From an uncultured Alphaproteobacteria bacterium (GTDB taxonomy: Bacteria; Pseudomonadota; Alphaproteobacteria; Rs-D84), in assembly GCA_949082785.1 (NCBI GenBank), contig CARVLU010000003.1:1-64000 (forward strand): a DNA stretch of 64,000 nucleotides. The letters run 5' to 3'. The notes beneath the pieces are model-generated. The model had not been told where the DNA came from. It searched no databases and worked only from the letters and a program-made list of their open reading frames with translations. Positions 43,879 to 53,005 of the stretch are shown one piece after another. The first letter of the stretch is position 1, and each line of letters opens with the position of its first letter. Made by a program: the position numbers and the translations under genes.

Positions 43879-43894
43879 TCGAAAATATTCGTCA

Positions 43895-43926
43895 TGAAAA
43901 AACCGCCCCATTCGGGGCGGTTTTTA
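43895..43926. terminator. Terminator of groESL
   Basis: AAACCGCCCC/GGGGCGGTTT stem with T runs both ways, also usable by the converging GNAT gene. Confidence 0.9.
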
Positions 43927-43936
43927 ATCATCCAAT

Positions 43937-44674
43937 TTAACGGCCGCGTTCCAAAAATGACGTGAACGTGACAATGCGATTTAATTCGCGTTCAATACGC
44001 TGGGCGGTGAACGGACTGACGCCGCGGTCCACGTGAATTCGGCGTTCACCGTTATGCGCCAATCCATATCCGCGAATTTGTCCCGCATCATCCACATACA
44101 CAACCCCAGGCTGATGATGACGATTAATAATCGATGAATCAAATTCCATTTCGTACCCACGTGAGATTTGACCGCACACGCGCGAAACCGCCCCCATGGT
44201 TCGAAACACAGGCAACACCTGGCAACGCCCCGCCCCGTGGATATTTTTGATATATTTGTTGGTTTTATACGGCGACGTGTAACCATGCCGGCGATAGAAA
44301 TTTTCGGCCCGCGGCAACGCCACCAAATCGACCCATTTTGCACCGATTGTGGCGGCCGTTTCCGCCTGGTGCAATAACCGGCCACCGATGCGCGCGGATT
44401 GATAATCCGGCAATACGTACAGGCAATTTATTGTCGCCTGTTGCTTTTGAATGGTGCCCTGGACGAATCCGACCATATCGCCCCCATCCCACGCGCCAAA
44501 TGCAAAGCTGTACGGTAATTCCACCGCCAGCGTTTTGTAAAATTCACGCGCCACATCATCGGACCACGCATTGGGCCCCAAATCACGAACCGCGGCACCG
44601 CGAATACGTGAAAAATCGTCCCAGATGCCGGGCGTACGTTGATTAAAAATGGGATAAACATTAACGTCTGTCAT
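43937..44674 (-). CDS. GNAT family N-acetyltransferase
   Basis: 245 residues from ATG 44674. The acetyl-CoA site is INCLYVLPDYQSARIGGRLLHQAE (beta-4, then the Q/RxxGxG/A-type loop), followed by ALPRAENFYRRHGY, all in the first 135 residues. The C-terminal 100 residues form an extra domain of unknown type. No Shine-Dalgarno; an AT-rich -10-like box lies close upstream, so possibly leaderless. Substrate unknown. Confidence 0.85.
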   Translation of the reverse strand: MTDVNVYPIFNQRTPGIWDDFSRIRGAAVRDLGPNAWSDDVAREFYKTLAVELPYSFAFGAWDGGDMVGFVQGTIQKQQATINCLYVLPDYQSARIGGRLLHQAETAATIGAKWVDLVALPRAENFYRRHGYTSPYKTNKYIKNIHGAGRCQVLPVFRTMGAVSRVCGQISRGYEMEFDSSIINRHHQPGVVYVDDAGQIRGYGLAHNGERRIHVDRGVSPFTAQRIERELNRIVTFTSFLERGR

Positions 44675-44787
44675 ACTTTTATATATAATACAAATTTTCA
44701 CTTTGTCAATACAGTATCATGAAATAAATCCGCCACCGCCCGCCCCGCGATGGATAAAATCTGTTTTTATTGCATCCGCATTTGTGA

Positions 44788-44793
44788 TATAAT
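44788..44793 (+). promoter_or_regulatory. -10 box of the outer-membrane protein gene
   Basis: TATAAT ends seven bases before ATG 44801; leaderless arrangement. Confidence 0.55.
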
Positions 44794-44800
44794 ACGGGAC

Positions 44801-45778
44801 ATGAAATTAAAATCGATTTTTATTTTTTCCGTGTTATCCGCGCTGGCAACCGGTGGCGCACATGCCAATTGGCAATATGACGGCGAATTTGTCCGCGACG
44901 GCTGGTACGTTGACGATGGGTCGCGCTTTACCATATCGGTCCGCGGCGGCGCATCCATGGGCTTTGGTTCGATTAAAAACGAAGTTGGATCCATGACCAG
45001 CGAATATTACTATAACCCGAATGACGGGATGGTGATATCCGCGGCGTACTATGACGCGTGCCAGGAAAATGGCGCATGCGAAAATTTTGTATATGCCGGG
45101 ATTGGCGAATTATCCGAATTGCCCGCGTCCCAGGATTATGAATCTTTTTCATTCGCGGCCGGGGCCAGCATTGGCTGGACCATTCCGAACGCCCCGCAAT
45201 GGCGTCTGGAATTGGGATGGGACCACATCGCGGAAAGCGAATATAACGCATCCCCATTGTACGAAGGGGACATGCCCCTGACCGGTGGCAACATCGACGG
45301 CATCACCGTGCATGTGCAAAGTGGCGGCGTCCATTCCAATGTTTCCGCCGATATCATCAGTGCGATGGCATTCTATGATTTCTTTGACGGGGTCCAGAAA
45401 CCGACCCGCCATGTGATTCCCTATGTCGGATTTGGGATTGGGTACGCTGATACAAAAACGGTTCTGAACCTGTCCGATTTGTATGGCGATTTGTCGTTGT
45501 CGGTGGATTTACAGAACTTTGGTGAATTGGACAAATACAACGTGTTGCAATTTTATAAATCTGAAAAAAGTAATTCGTCCATCGCGGGTCTGGTCGCGGT
45601 CGGATTGTCTTATGGAATTACGGAAACACTGTTTTTGGATTTTGGCGCACGCATCACCTATGTGCCCAAGGTAAAGTGGTCCCTGACCAACCAAGACGGC
45701 AGTCGTGACCGCGATTGGTTCAGCGCCGAAAACGTCATCTGGGCCAATGTTATGTTGGGACTGCGTTTCGAATTTTAA
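44801..45778 (+). CDS. Outer-membrane beta-barrel surface protein
   Basis: 325 residues. Signal peptide KLKSIFIFSVLSALATGGAHA, then amphipathic strands (FTISVRGGASMGFGSI, SFSFAAGASIGWTI, QWRLELGWDH, HVIPYVGFGIGYADT, GLVAVGLSYGIT, LFLDFGARITYV) ending LGLRFEF with a terminal Phe. The GASxG...GY pattern resembles the surface-antigen/OmpA-like barrels of Rickettsiales and related Alphaproteobacteria. Terminator follows. Confidence 0.85.
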   Translation: MKLKSIFIFSVLSALATGGAHANWQYDGEFVRDGWYVDDGSRFTISVRGGASMGFGSIKNEVGSMTSEYYYNPNDGMVISAAYYDACQENGACENFVYAGIGELSELPASQDYESFSFAAGASIGWTIPNAPQWRLELGWDHIAESEYNASPLYEGDMPLTGGNIDGITVHVQSGGVHSNVSADIISAMAFYDFFDGVQKPTRHVIPYVGFGIGYADTKTVLNLSDLYGDLSLSVDLQNFGELDKYNVLQFYKSEKSNSSIAGLVAVGLSYGITETLFLDFGARITYVPKVKWSLTNQDGSRDRDWFSAENVIWANVMLGLRFEF

Positions 45779-45812
45779 AAAATTTTTCCCGGTTTTCCGG
45801 GATTTTTTATTG
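45779..45812 (+). terminator. Terminator of the outer-membrane protein gene
   Basis: CCCGG/CCGGG stem with a six-T tail directly after the stop. Confidence 0.8.
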
Positions 45813-45866
45813 TCTGTGAAATGGTTCTTATGGTATGGGACGGGGCCGGCGCGGCATAATTGAATT

Positions 45867-46958
45867 ATGTTACGCAAAAACCTTTTTTCCTTGTTACTGG
45901 TGGGTGGTGTCGCAATGGCACATCCCCACATCGCCAATGCCTGTACCGGCATTACATTAACCCCAAAAGATAAATCTGTCGTCGTTGCCCGCACCATCGA
46001 ATGGTCCGGCAGTGAAATGAAATCAGATTACGTCATCGTCCCCCAGGGATACACACAAAAATCCTTTGTCCCGGGCGGGGAAAAAGACGGTCTGGAATTT
46101 TCCGCACGATACGGATATGTCGGCCTGGCGGTGGTCGAACCCGAATACATTGTCGAAGGCTTGAACGAAGCCGGCCTGTCTGCGGGTCTGTTTTATTTCC
46201 CGGGATACGGTCAATACGAAGCCTATGACCCGGCCGACAATGCGACCACCATTTCCGATTTCCAATTGGTGTCGTGGATGCTGTCCCGGTTTTCCACCAT
46301 CGACCAAATCCAAGATGCCATCCGCGATGTCCGCGTTGTCGGAATTGACCCGCGGGCATCAACCGTGCATTGGCGCATCGCCGACATGACCGGCCGCCAG
46401 GTGGTTCTGGAAATCGTCGATGGCGTTCCGCATTTCTATGAAAACACGCTGGGCGTGTTAACCAACGCCCCCGGGTTCGAATGGCAGATGACCAATTTAA
46501 ATAACTATGTCAATCTGACACCTGGCACCGCGGGGCCGACCGATATACGCAATCTGCGGATGAAATCATTTGGCGGCGGCAGTGGCATGTTGGGACTGCC
46601 GGGGGACGTAACCCCGCCGTCGCGCTTTGTCCGCGCCGCGTTCTATGCTGCAACCGCCATCCCCCAGGACACCGCATACGGCGCCGTGATGCAGGCATTT
46701 CACATCCTGAACAACTTTGACGTGCCGTTGGGCACCCAATACCCCATTGACCAGGTGCCCACCCCAATGCCCAGCGCGACGCAATTTACATCCGCAACCG
46801 ATATGACAAACCAGATTTTGTATTATCGCACAATGTACAACAGCGTTATTCGCGCCATCGATTTGTCTAAAATCAATTTCAGCGATGTTAAATACCAGGT
46901 GCACCCCATGGACGCCATCCGGGAACAAACGGTCATTAATATCCAACCGGACGCATAA
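45867..46958 (+). CDS. Exported choloylglycine hydrolase family protein, copy 1
   Basis: 363 residues. Signal peptide ending IANA, directly followed by C26 (ACTGITL), the Ntn nucleophile of bile-salt hydrolases and penicillin V acylases, so signal cleavage would expose it as N-terminal. RTIEW, DGLNEAGL-like VEGLNEAGLS, and NLNNY then TPPSRFVRA are the family's conserved segments. Likely cleaves an amide such as conjugated bile salt or an acyl-homoserine lactone in the periplasm. CATAAT lies six bases before the ATG. Paralogue at 48548-49630. Confidence 0.9.
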   Translation: MLRKNLFSLLLVGGVAMAHPHIANACTGITLTPKDKSVVVARTIEWSGSEMKSDYVIVPQGYTQKSFVPGGEKDGLEFSARYGYVGLAVVEPEYIVEGLNEAGLSAGLFYFPGYGQYEAYDPADNATTISDFQLVSWMLSRFSTIDQIQDAIRDVRVVGIDPRASTVHWRIADMTGRQVVLEIVDGVPHFYENTLGVLTNAPGFEWQMTNLNNYVNLTPGTAGPTDIRNLRMKSFGGGSGMLGLPGDVTPPSRFVRAAFYAATAIPQDTAYGAVMQAFHILNNFDVPLGTQYPIDQVPTPMPSATQFTSATDMTNQILYYRTMYNSVIRAIDLSKINFSDVKYQVHPMDAIREQTVINIQPDA

Positions 46959-46960
46959 CA

Positions 46961-46987
46961 AACGCCCCCACTCGGGGCGTTTTTTTA
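46961..46987 (+). terminator. Terminator of hydrolase copy 1
   Basis: AACGCCCC/GGGGCGTT stem with a seven-T tail. Confidence 0.9.
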
Positions 46988-47024
46988 AACTTGCAATTTG
47001 ATACCCGTGCGCTAAGGTGCCGGT

Positions 47025-47813
47025 ATGACCACAGAAAAGATTCTTATTTATGACGACCTGGGGGCGGGCGACACAAAAATCCTGGTGCGGGAAATGGCGG
47101 ATTATTTCACGCCACGCGGGGTAAAAATCGATATGACCAACGCCCATGACATCACCCGGCGCCACGCATTGAATCGCCGTATTTTGGCGCTGGTGATGCC
47201 GGGCGGCCGTGCCATGGGGTACCAGCAACGGTTAAACCCGCGTGGGAACCAAATTATCACCGACTGGGTCCGCGGGGGCGGCACATACTTTGGCATTTGC
47301 GCGGGCGCGTATTATTCGGCACGGCACGTTATTTTCGAACCGGACATCCCCGAATTAACTGTGCGGCAAGACGGCACACTGAAACTGGTGTCGGCAAACG
47401 CGATTGGCACATTGCACCGCGAATTGGATATCGCGCCATACCGCGCGGATACCCAATCAATGGCCGCGCCACAAATTGAATGGACGGCCGACGCACGGCT
47501 GCACATATCGTATTATCATGGGGGCCCATATTTCGAACCGACGGGCCACGATAAAAATTTAACAACATTGGCCGTGTACGCACTGGACACCGGCGACAAA
47601 CCGGCCATTGTCCGCCAAACGGTCGGTAACGGCCGCGTTATTGCATCCGGGGTACATGTGGAAGTGTCCGGCCCCGCCCTGGCCGGGACATTTGCCCAAC
47701 CGACCGACATTGACGCAAACGCGCGCCACGTGGCCCACACATTGCATCAATATGAATCATACCGCAAATCATTGTTTGACAAAGTCATGGCGGAAATCGC
47801 CCCAGAAAAATAA
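47025..47813 (+). CDS. BPL-N domain protein (class I glutamine amidotransferase-like)
   Basis: 262 residues. LALVMPGGRAMGYQQRL and FGICAGAYYSA (nucleophile-elbow Cys) match the biotin-protein-ligase N-terminal domain family (PF09825), a DJ-1/GATase1-like fold; a HGGPYFE segment follows as in that family. No biotin-ligase catalytic domain is attached. AAGGTG is upstream of the ATG. Located between the two bile-salt-hydrolase genes. Reaction unknown. Confidence 0.85.
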   Translation: MTTEKILIYDDLGAGDTKILVREMADYFTPRGVKIDMTNAHDITRRHALNRRILALVMPGGRAMGYQQRLNPRGNQIITDWVRGGGTYFGICAGAYYSARHVIFEPDIPELTVRQDGTLKLVSANAIGTLHRELDIAPYRADTQSMAAPQIEWTADARLHISYYHGGPYFEPTGHDKNLTTLAVYALDTGDKPAIVRQTVGNGRVIASGVHVEVSGPALAGTFAQPTDIDANARHVAHTLHQYESYRKSLFDKVMAEIAPEK

Positions 47814-47828
47814 GATAAAATAAAAAAA

Positions 47829-47857
47829 GAAAGGCAGATAAAAATCTGCCTTTTTGG
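47829..47857 (+). terminator. Terminator of the BPL-N gene
   Basis: AAGGCAGA/TCTGCCTT stem with a five-T tail. Confidence 0.88.
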
Positions 47858-47917
47858 TTGGGTGATTTCATTTTATCACGCCCCCACCCGCCCCGCAATA
47901 GGAACGAATTTCCATAT

Positions 47918-48343
47918 CTATTCAATAACAACAGTCTTGGGGGCATTATCAAAATTGATATTATTACCCATGGCGGACAACATATCCGTGTAATCATAGA
48001 CACCTGTGGGCTTTTTATCGCCGGCGGGCACCGGGCGCGCATAATTGATATACGTTTTTTTGTGCCCGGACATATTTTTGTCTGCGCCAAAGGTTATGAT
48101 GGTAAATTCATCACTAGAAACCCATTCTTTACTGCCGTAAACCAGGTTACTTTTTCTGTAATACCACGATTCTGTACCGTTTTTGTTTATAATTTTATTA
48201 TACGGTTCCCCGAATGCATCCAAGACGCGATTCTGGCTGATTTGTTCATGCCGATATGAATCCACAATTTTGCGTTTATCGGACGCACACCCACAAAACA
48301 TCAAACACACGGACAGTAAAAACATATTCTTTATGATATTCAT
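47918..48343 (-). CDS. Small lipoprotein, BamE/SmpA-like fold possible
   Basis: 141 residues from ATG 48343. Lipoprotein signal with lipobox FCGC (about 18). SQNRVLDAFGEPYNKIINKNGTESWYYRKSN resembles the V...G.P.......W.Y pattern of SmpA/OmlA (BamE) lipoproteins, though the rest is divergent. Local sequence is AT-richer than its neighbours. Function unknown. Confidence 0.65.
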   Translation of the reverse strand: MNIIKNMFLLSVCLMFCGCASDKRKIVDSYRHEQISQNRVLDAFGEPYNKIINKNGTESWYYRKSNLVYGSKEWVSSDEFTIITFGADKNMSGHKKTYINYARPVPAGDKKPTGVYDYTDMLSAMGNNINFDNAPKTVVIE

Positions 48344-48385
48344 TTTGTATCCCCAATATTTGAACAATCCATCGCCCAAAAACCA

Positions 48386-48414
48386 AAATTTAAACGCCCA
48401 TACAGGGCGTTTGA
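48386..48414 (-). terminator. Terminator of tRNA-Gln
   Basis: AAACGCCC/GGGCGTTT stem just past the tRNA on the minus strand, with a modest T-rich tail. Confidence 0.6.
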
Positions 48415-48419
48415 ATTCT

Positions 48420-48493
48420 TGGTTGGGGCAGCTGGATTCGAACCAACACTGACGGAGTCAGAGTCCGGAGTTCTACCGTTAAACTATGCCCCA
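48420..48493 (-). tRNA. tRNA-Gln (CTG)
   Basis: Minus strand. Acceptor TGGGGCA/TGCCCCA, anticodon loop CTCTGAC (anticodon CTG), T arm with TTCGAAT, encoded CCA. The outermost anticodon-stem pair is a mismatch (C-T). Confidence 0.92.
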
Positions 48494-48547
48494 AGCGCGC
48501 CCATTATATTCCCAACCCATCACAAATGCAAGCATAAAATAATTATT

Positions 48548-49630
48548 TTAATCGATTGTGACGTCGATTACGGTTTCCTGTTTTTGCATATCCAATGGAT
48601 GCGACTGAAACGCAACGGTTTCAAAATCAATACGCGACAGATCAATCGCCCGCACGGCGCGACTGTACATCGTATGATAATAGATAACCCGATTGGTAAT
48701 ATCCGTGGCCACCGTCCACTGGGTCGCCGACGGCATGTCATCCGGCACGCCGCCAACCGGGAATTGCACACCGACCGGCACATCGAAATTGTTCAGGATA
48801 TGGAACGCCTGTAATACGGTTTGATACCCGCCGTCCTGGGGCACGGCGCAATTTTGCAAAAAAGCCGCCCGAACAAACCGCGACGGCGGCGTCATATCCC
48901 CCGGCAATCCGTGCAGGCCGCTGCCACTGCCGAACGCGGTCATCCGCAGGTTGCGAATAGTTGTCGGCCCGGCGGTGCCTGGATGCAGATTGACATAGTT
49001 ATTCAGATTTGTTGTCATCCACGGGAATCCCGGCGCGTTGGTCAAAACACCGATTTCATTTTCATAAAATTGCGGCACACCATCGATGATTTCCAGGACC
49101 GCCTGGCGGCCGCCGGGTTCGATAATACGCCAATGGACCGTTGTTGTTCGCGGGTCGGCGTTGATAATGCGGATGTTTTTGATGGCATCTTTGACCTGGT
49201 CAATGGTGGAAAACTGGGACAGTATCCATGACACCAACTGAAAATCGGCCAGTGTTTCATCACGGTATTGCGCATCATAATCCACATACTTGCCATATGC
49301 CGGGAAATAGAACAGCGCCGCGGCCAGGCCCGCTTCGTTAACGCCATCGATTACGAATTCAGGCTGTTCCACCCCCAGCCCCGCAAACCCGTATCGCGAC
49401 GTGAATTCCAATCCGCCCGCCGTCCCATCGGGCAAGATTGAACGCACGGTCCGTCCCCGCGGAACGATGACGTACATGTTATCCAGTTCTTCGCGGGACC
49501 AATCCATTGTCCGCGCCACGACCAGTGAATTATTTTTGGACCGTAACGTTATCCCGGTACAGGCATCCGCCCGCCCCATCACGCCGCACACGGCCGCAAC
49601 CGTCATAAATACAACAGATAAATATTTCAT
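48548..49630 (-). CDS. Exported choloylglycine hydrolase family protein, copy 2
   Basis: 360 residues. Signal peptide ending GRADA then C24 (ACTGITL) as nucleophile, RTMDW, VIDGVNEAGLA and TPPSRFVRA as in copy 1, to which it is closely similar over its length. GGGGGGAATTATC precedes the ATG. Opposite orientation to copy 1, about 1.6 kb away, with BPL-N, lipoprotein and tRNA-Gln between. Likely a periplasmic bile-salt or N-acyl amidase; different specificity from copy 1 is possible. Confidence 0.9.
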   Translation of the reverse strand: MKYLSVVFMTVAAVCGVMGRADACTGITLRSKNNSLVVARTMDWSREELDNMYVIVPRGRTVRSILPDGTAGGLEFTSRYGFAGLGVEQPEFVIDGVNEAGLAAALFYFPAYGKYVDYDAQYRDETLADFQLVSWILSQFSTIDQVKDAIKNIRIINADPRTTTVHWRIIEPGGRQAVLEIIDGVPQFYENEIGVLTNAPGFPWMTTNLNNYVNLHPGTAGPTTIRNLRMTAFGSGSGLHGLPGDMTPPSRFVRAAFLQNCAVPQDGGYQTVLQAFHILNNFDVPVGVQFPVGGVPDDMPSATQWTVATDITNRVIYYHTMYSRAVRAIDLSRIDFETVAFQSHPLDMQKQETVIDVTID

Positions 49631-49702
49631 GATAATTCCCCCCGAAGCGCAGTATATCGGGGGGACGCATTACCCATCCACAGGATTGGTTTCCAATCCC
49701 CA

Positions 49703-51475
49703 TCAATCCACGATTTTGCGGAAAATTTCGGCCGGAATGGTGCCGCCGGTAATCTTGCTGTTCATTGGGGTGAAATCATCATTACCCATCCAAACCCCGA
49801 TAATCAGTTCCCCCGTCGCCCCCACGAACCAGGCGTCACGGTTCCCGTTACTGGTCCCGGTTTTCCCCCCCAGCACGCCATCGCCCGCCGCGCGGCGCCC
49901 CGTGCCACCCGGCCCGATAACATCGGCCAACAATTGGGACATATAATCCACCGTCGTGGGCGCCAATATTTGAATCGCATCCGACGGATTACGTTCGTAC
50001 AGCACGCGTCCCGACGGGTCCACCACGCGCGTGATGGAATATGGGCGCACCGATTGCCCGTCGTTCCAAATCACCGCATAAATGGTGGTTAAATCCAACA
50101 AATTCATTTCCGACGCCCCCAAGACGGTTGAATATTCCCGGCGCAACTGCGTCCCCACCCCCAAACGCCCCGCCATATTCAAAACGGTATCGATGCCGTA
50201 TTGCTGGGTCAGTTTCAGGGGAACCGAATTCACACTTTTTGCAAAGGCCGTCGCCAACGTGATATCGCCATAATACCGTTCGTTGTAATTTTTCGGGTTG
50301 TAATCCCCAATGGCAAAGGGTGAATCATTAACATACGCATCCGGCGTCATTCCGTTTTCCAACGCGACCAAATACACCACGGGTTTAAAACTGCTGCCGG
50401 GTTGGCGCATGGCCATCGCGCGGTTAAATTGACTGGCCTGGTAATCGGCGCCGCCAACCATTGCACGCATGGCACCACCGCGCGTCATGGCGATAACGGC
50501 CCCCTGGTATGGGGCGACTTTTTCCGTTACGGTTGCAGCAACATGTTCCTGTAACCCGCGGTCCAGCGTGGTATAAACAAACAAATCGGAATCCCAGACA
50601 CCAATTCGCGAACGCACTTCGTCAATGACAAAATCTGTCCAGTAACGATAGATGTTTGTGTCCGGCGCGGGCGTTGCGGGCCGCAATTGTTTGGCCGCGG
50701 CGCGGGCATCGTTGATGGTGATGTACCCCTGGCGCACCATTTCGGTCAACACCACACGCGCACGCGCGATATTTTTTTCCGGATTTTTCAGCGGGCTGTA
50801 TGTCGTCGGCGCCTTTAACATGGCGGCGATTTGTGCACTTTGTGCGATGGTCATCTGTGCCGCGGGCGTCTGGAACAGTGTGCGTGACGCCGCGTCAATC
50901 CCACGCATCCCGCCCACCAGCGACACGCGGTTCATGTACAGGTCCAGTACCTGGTCCTTGGTAAAACGGTTTTCCAACCAATAGGACAGAATCAGTTCCT
51001 GAACCTTGCGCGAAATGGTTTTTTCCCGCGATAAAAATACGTTCTTGGCCGTTTGCTGGGTAATCGACGACCCGCCGGCGGCAATGCGCCCGCGCACCAG
51101 ATTGGACATCATTGCGCGCATGATGCCGCGCATATCGATGGGGCCATGGCGGTAAAAACGTTTATCTTCGATGGCGACGATGGCCTGCCACACGTGGGGT
51201 GGCAGATTTTCCGTGGACACCGGCGCGCCCATAATACGATTTGCACTGCGGATTTCATTGCCATCGCGGTCCAAAATAGTCACCGCCGCGGGCCGGGTTT
51301 CATGCAAAATCGCATCCAGCGACGGCATCTGTAAAAACACGACCAAGACCCACACCGCGACGGCGGCCACCGCCACCATCACCAGGTTCAGTGTCCAAAC
51401 AAGCATCCGCGTCCGCAGTGACGGCCGCGTTTTTTCCGCGGGAACGGTATTTTCAACCGGATTGCGACGTGCCAC
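49703..51475 (-). CDS. Class A penicillin-binding protein (PBP1A-type)
   Basis: 590 residues from GTG 51475. Transmembrane anchor about 25-48, glycosyltransferase GT51 domain (AIVAIEDKRFYRHGPID with catalytic Glu, GGSSITQQTAKNVFL), then transpeptidase domain with PGSSFKP (SxxK), SVN and KTGTS. Polymerises and cross-links peptidoglycan. Shorter than E. coli PBP1A, lacking the OB domain. The end of the minus-strand gene approaches hydrolase copy 2. Confidence 0.95.
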   Translation of the reverse strand: MARRNPVENTVPAEKTRPSLRTRMLVWTLNLVMVAVAAVAVWVLVVFLQMPSLDAILHETRPAAVTILDRDGNEIRSANRIMGAPVSTENLPPHVWQAIVAIEDKRFYRHGPIDMRGIMRAMMSNLVRGRIAAGGSSITQQTAKNVFLSREKTISRKVQELILSYWLENRFTKDQVLDLYMNRVSLVGGMRGIDAASRTLFQTPAAQMTIAQSAQIAAMLKAPTTYSPLKNPEKNIARARVVLTEMVRQGYITINDARAAAKQLRPATPAPDTNIYRYWTDFVIDEVRSRIGVWDSDLFVYTTLDRGLQEHVAATVTEKVAPYQGAVIAMTRGGAMRAMVGGADYQASQFNRAMAMRQPGSSFKPVVYLVALENGMTPDAYVNDSPFAIGDYNPKNYNERYYGDITLATAFAKSVNSVPLKLTQQYGIDTVLNMAGRLGVGTQLRREYSTVLGASEMNLLDLTTIYAVIWNDGQSVRPYSITRVVDPSGRVLYERNPSDAIQILAPTTVDYMSQLLADVIGPGGTGRRAAGDGVLGGKTGTSNGNRDAWFVGATGELIIGVWMGNDDFTPMNSKITGGTIPAEIFRKIVD

Positions 51476-51551
51476 GATATATCACCCCATTGTTTATCAC
51501 AAGAATTATATCACAAAAAAACAGCGCGGCGCCATATGAATAAGTATCAAA

Positions 51552-51574
51552 AAAATCCCCGAAACCGGGGATTG
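51552..51574 (-). terminator. Terminator of the 84-residue membrane gene
   Basis: ATCCCCGG/CCGGGGAT stem with a seven-T tail on the minus strand. Confidence 0.88.
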
Positions 51575-51577
51575 GAT

Positions 51578-51832
51578 TTATTTCTTTTTCACCGATTTTT
51601 TCGGCGCCGGTTTTTTGCCGGAAACCTGGGCGGTGCGGGCCGCAGGCGTTTTTGCATATTCTTTGTACAGCAATTCAATGCAGATATACGCAATCAACGC
51701 AGACGCCGCCGTAATCAGCCCGGCCAACAGACCGTCTGAAAAGATGGCAAACAGCACAATCGCCACAGCCAATATCACGGTATAGAAAATATTCTGGGCC
51801 ATGACACCAACGATTTTTTCAAAAGTTTTCAT
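51578..51832 (-). CDS. Small two-helix membrane protein with basic tail
   Basis: 84 residues from ATG 51832 (GGAG six bases upstream). Two hydrophobic helices (about 14-32 and 34-52) and a Lys/Pro/Ala-rich cytosolic tail (GKKPAPKKSVKKK). No recognised family. Confidence 0.7.
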   Translation of the reverse strand: MKTFEKIVGVMAQNIFYTVILAVAIVLFAIFSDGLLAGLITAASALIAYICIELLYKEYAKTPAARTAQVSGKKPAPKKSVKKK

Positions 51833-51897
51833 TTTATACTCCATTTGGAACAGACACATTATATCAGAAAAAATACCCATTGTGTATGAAATAAAGC

Positions 51898-51921
51898 GAA
51901 ACCGCCCAAACGGGCGGTTAA
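51898..51921 (-). terminator. Terminator of the bactofilin-like gene
   Basis: AACCGCCC/GGGCGGTT stem between the two minus-strand genes; short T tract. Confidence 0.65.
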
Positions 51922-51945
51922 GCAACAGGGGAACTGATATTAAAC

Positions 51946-52677
51946 TTACAGAATAACCTGCCCGCCCAGACGCGCGGTCGATGGAATCGGCCCGAACGAA
52001 GAACGGCGGCTGACGTAAATATTGCCGGTGACGACAAAGTCCCCACAGAATTGCAGCATATTTACATCGCGCAGGAACAGGTGACCGTCAATATACGCAT
52101 TGCACGGTAAAACATATTTGCGCATGTTTTGCAAATACACGTTACCCTGGACCCGGATACCATTGGTCAGCATATGGCCATCGCCGCGACCGTTGACGAC
52201 AACGTCGCCGGTGACCGTGTAACGCATTGCGGAATTATTTGTCGGACGGGCCACCACACCATCACGACGCAACGGCAAAGTGGTACGTACCGGGCGCGCG
52301 GTCACATGACGCGGGGCGGCGGAATTGGTAACGGCAACCTGGGGGATGTCGCTGATGACAACGGGCACCGCATCGGCATCGACCACAACAACGGTCTTTT
52401 TCCCACCGCGATAAATATCGATAATCAGCATGGAAAACAAAATGATAATGGACACCAACAGTGTCAGATTCACCATACCAATCAAATCCACAGAACGCAG
52501 CCACGCCCAAACGCGCCCGCCCATGCGGCCCATCCATTTAAACGGGCGGCAAATCAAATCCCATACGCGGGCCCAAAAACCGGCCGCCGGACGGGAATTT
52601 GTACGACGATTGGCGTTGCGTTTTTTGTTTTTTTCAACGCGACGTGCGGCAATTTTCATCTTTAACTGTTTGAACAT
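51946..52677 (-). CDS. Membrane protein with bactofilin-like beta-repeat end
   Basis: 243 residues. Very basic N-terminus (RRVEKNKKRNANRRTN), one transmembrane helix about 65-90 (GMVNLTLLVSIIILFSMLII), then short beta repeats at about 150-243: TVTGDVVVNGRGDG, GIRVQGNVYLQN, AYIDGHLFLRD, DFVVTGNIYV, spaced like bactofilin/polymer-forming repeats. Bactofilins are normally cytosolic without a helix in front, so this is a variant or a convergent fold. AAAGGTGAATCT upstream. Confidence 0.6.
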   Translation of the reverse strand: MFKQLKMKIAARRVEKNKKRNANRRTNSRPAAGFWARVWDLICRPFKWMGRMGGRVWAWLRSVDLIGMVNLTLLVSIIILFSMLIIDIYRGGKKTVVVVDADAVPVVISDIPQVAVTNSAAPRHVTARPVRTTLPLRRDGVVARPTNNSAMRYTVTGDVVVNGRGDGHMLTNGIRVQGNVYLQNMRKYVLPCNAYIDGHLFLRDVNMLQFCGDFVVTGNIYVSRRSSFGPIPSTARLGGQVIL

Positions 52678-52867
52678 AGATTCACCTTTGGGTAAGACTT
52701 ATGTCCTAAAAATAATATTTGTCAACACGTTTGTCAAGGATTATTTGCCACAAAAATATATTTTTGTCAAATACGCATCCCGCCCCATCGATGTGTTATG
52801 ACGCCCCAGGGCATGGCGCGGGGGATTTTTATGGACCGGACAGCCCGCGCATCCGCGCAACATTATT

Positions 52868-52976
52868 GACTGGATTGCTTCGCCGATGGCTCGCAATGAC
52901 AAAGGAGATGCAGTGCCAGGCAATTCAACATCCTTGTCATTGCGAGCCACGACAGTGGCGCGGCAATCCAGTCAAT
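52868..52976. repeat. Two half-copies of the GTCATTGCGAG repeat
   Basis: CTGGATTGCTTCGC...CTCGCAATGAC (52870-52901) and GTCATTGCGAGCCACG...GGCAATCCAG (52937-52972), immediately upstream of the K2 promoter, mirroring the arrangement at 7.3 kb. The remaining bases between 52678 and 52868 show no gene. Confidence 0.82.
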
Positions 52977-53005
52977 AAACCAACACACCTGGCGTGATAT
53001 AATTC

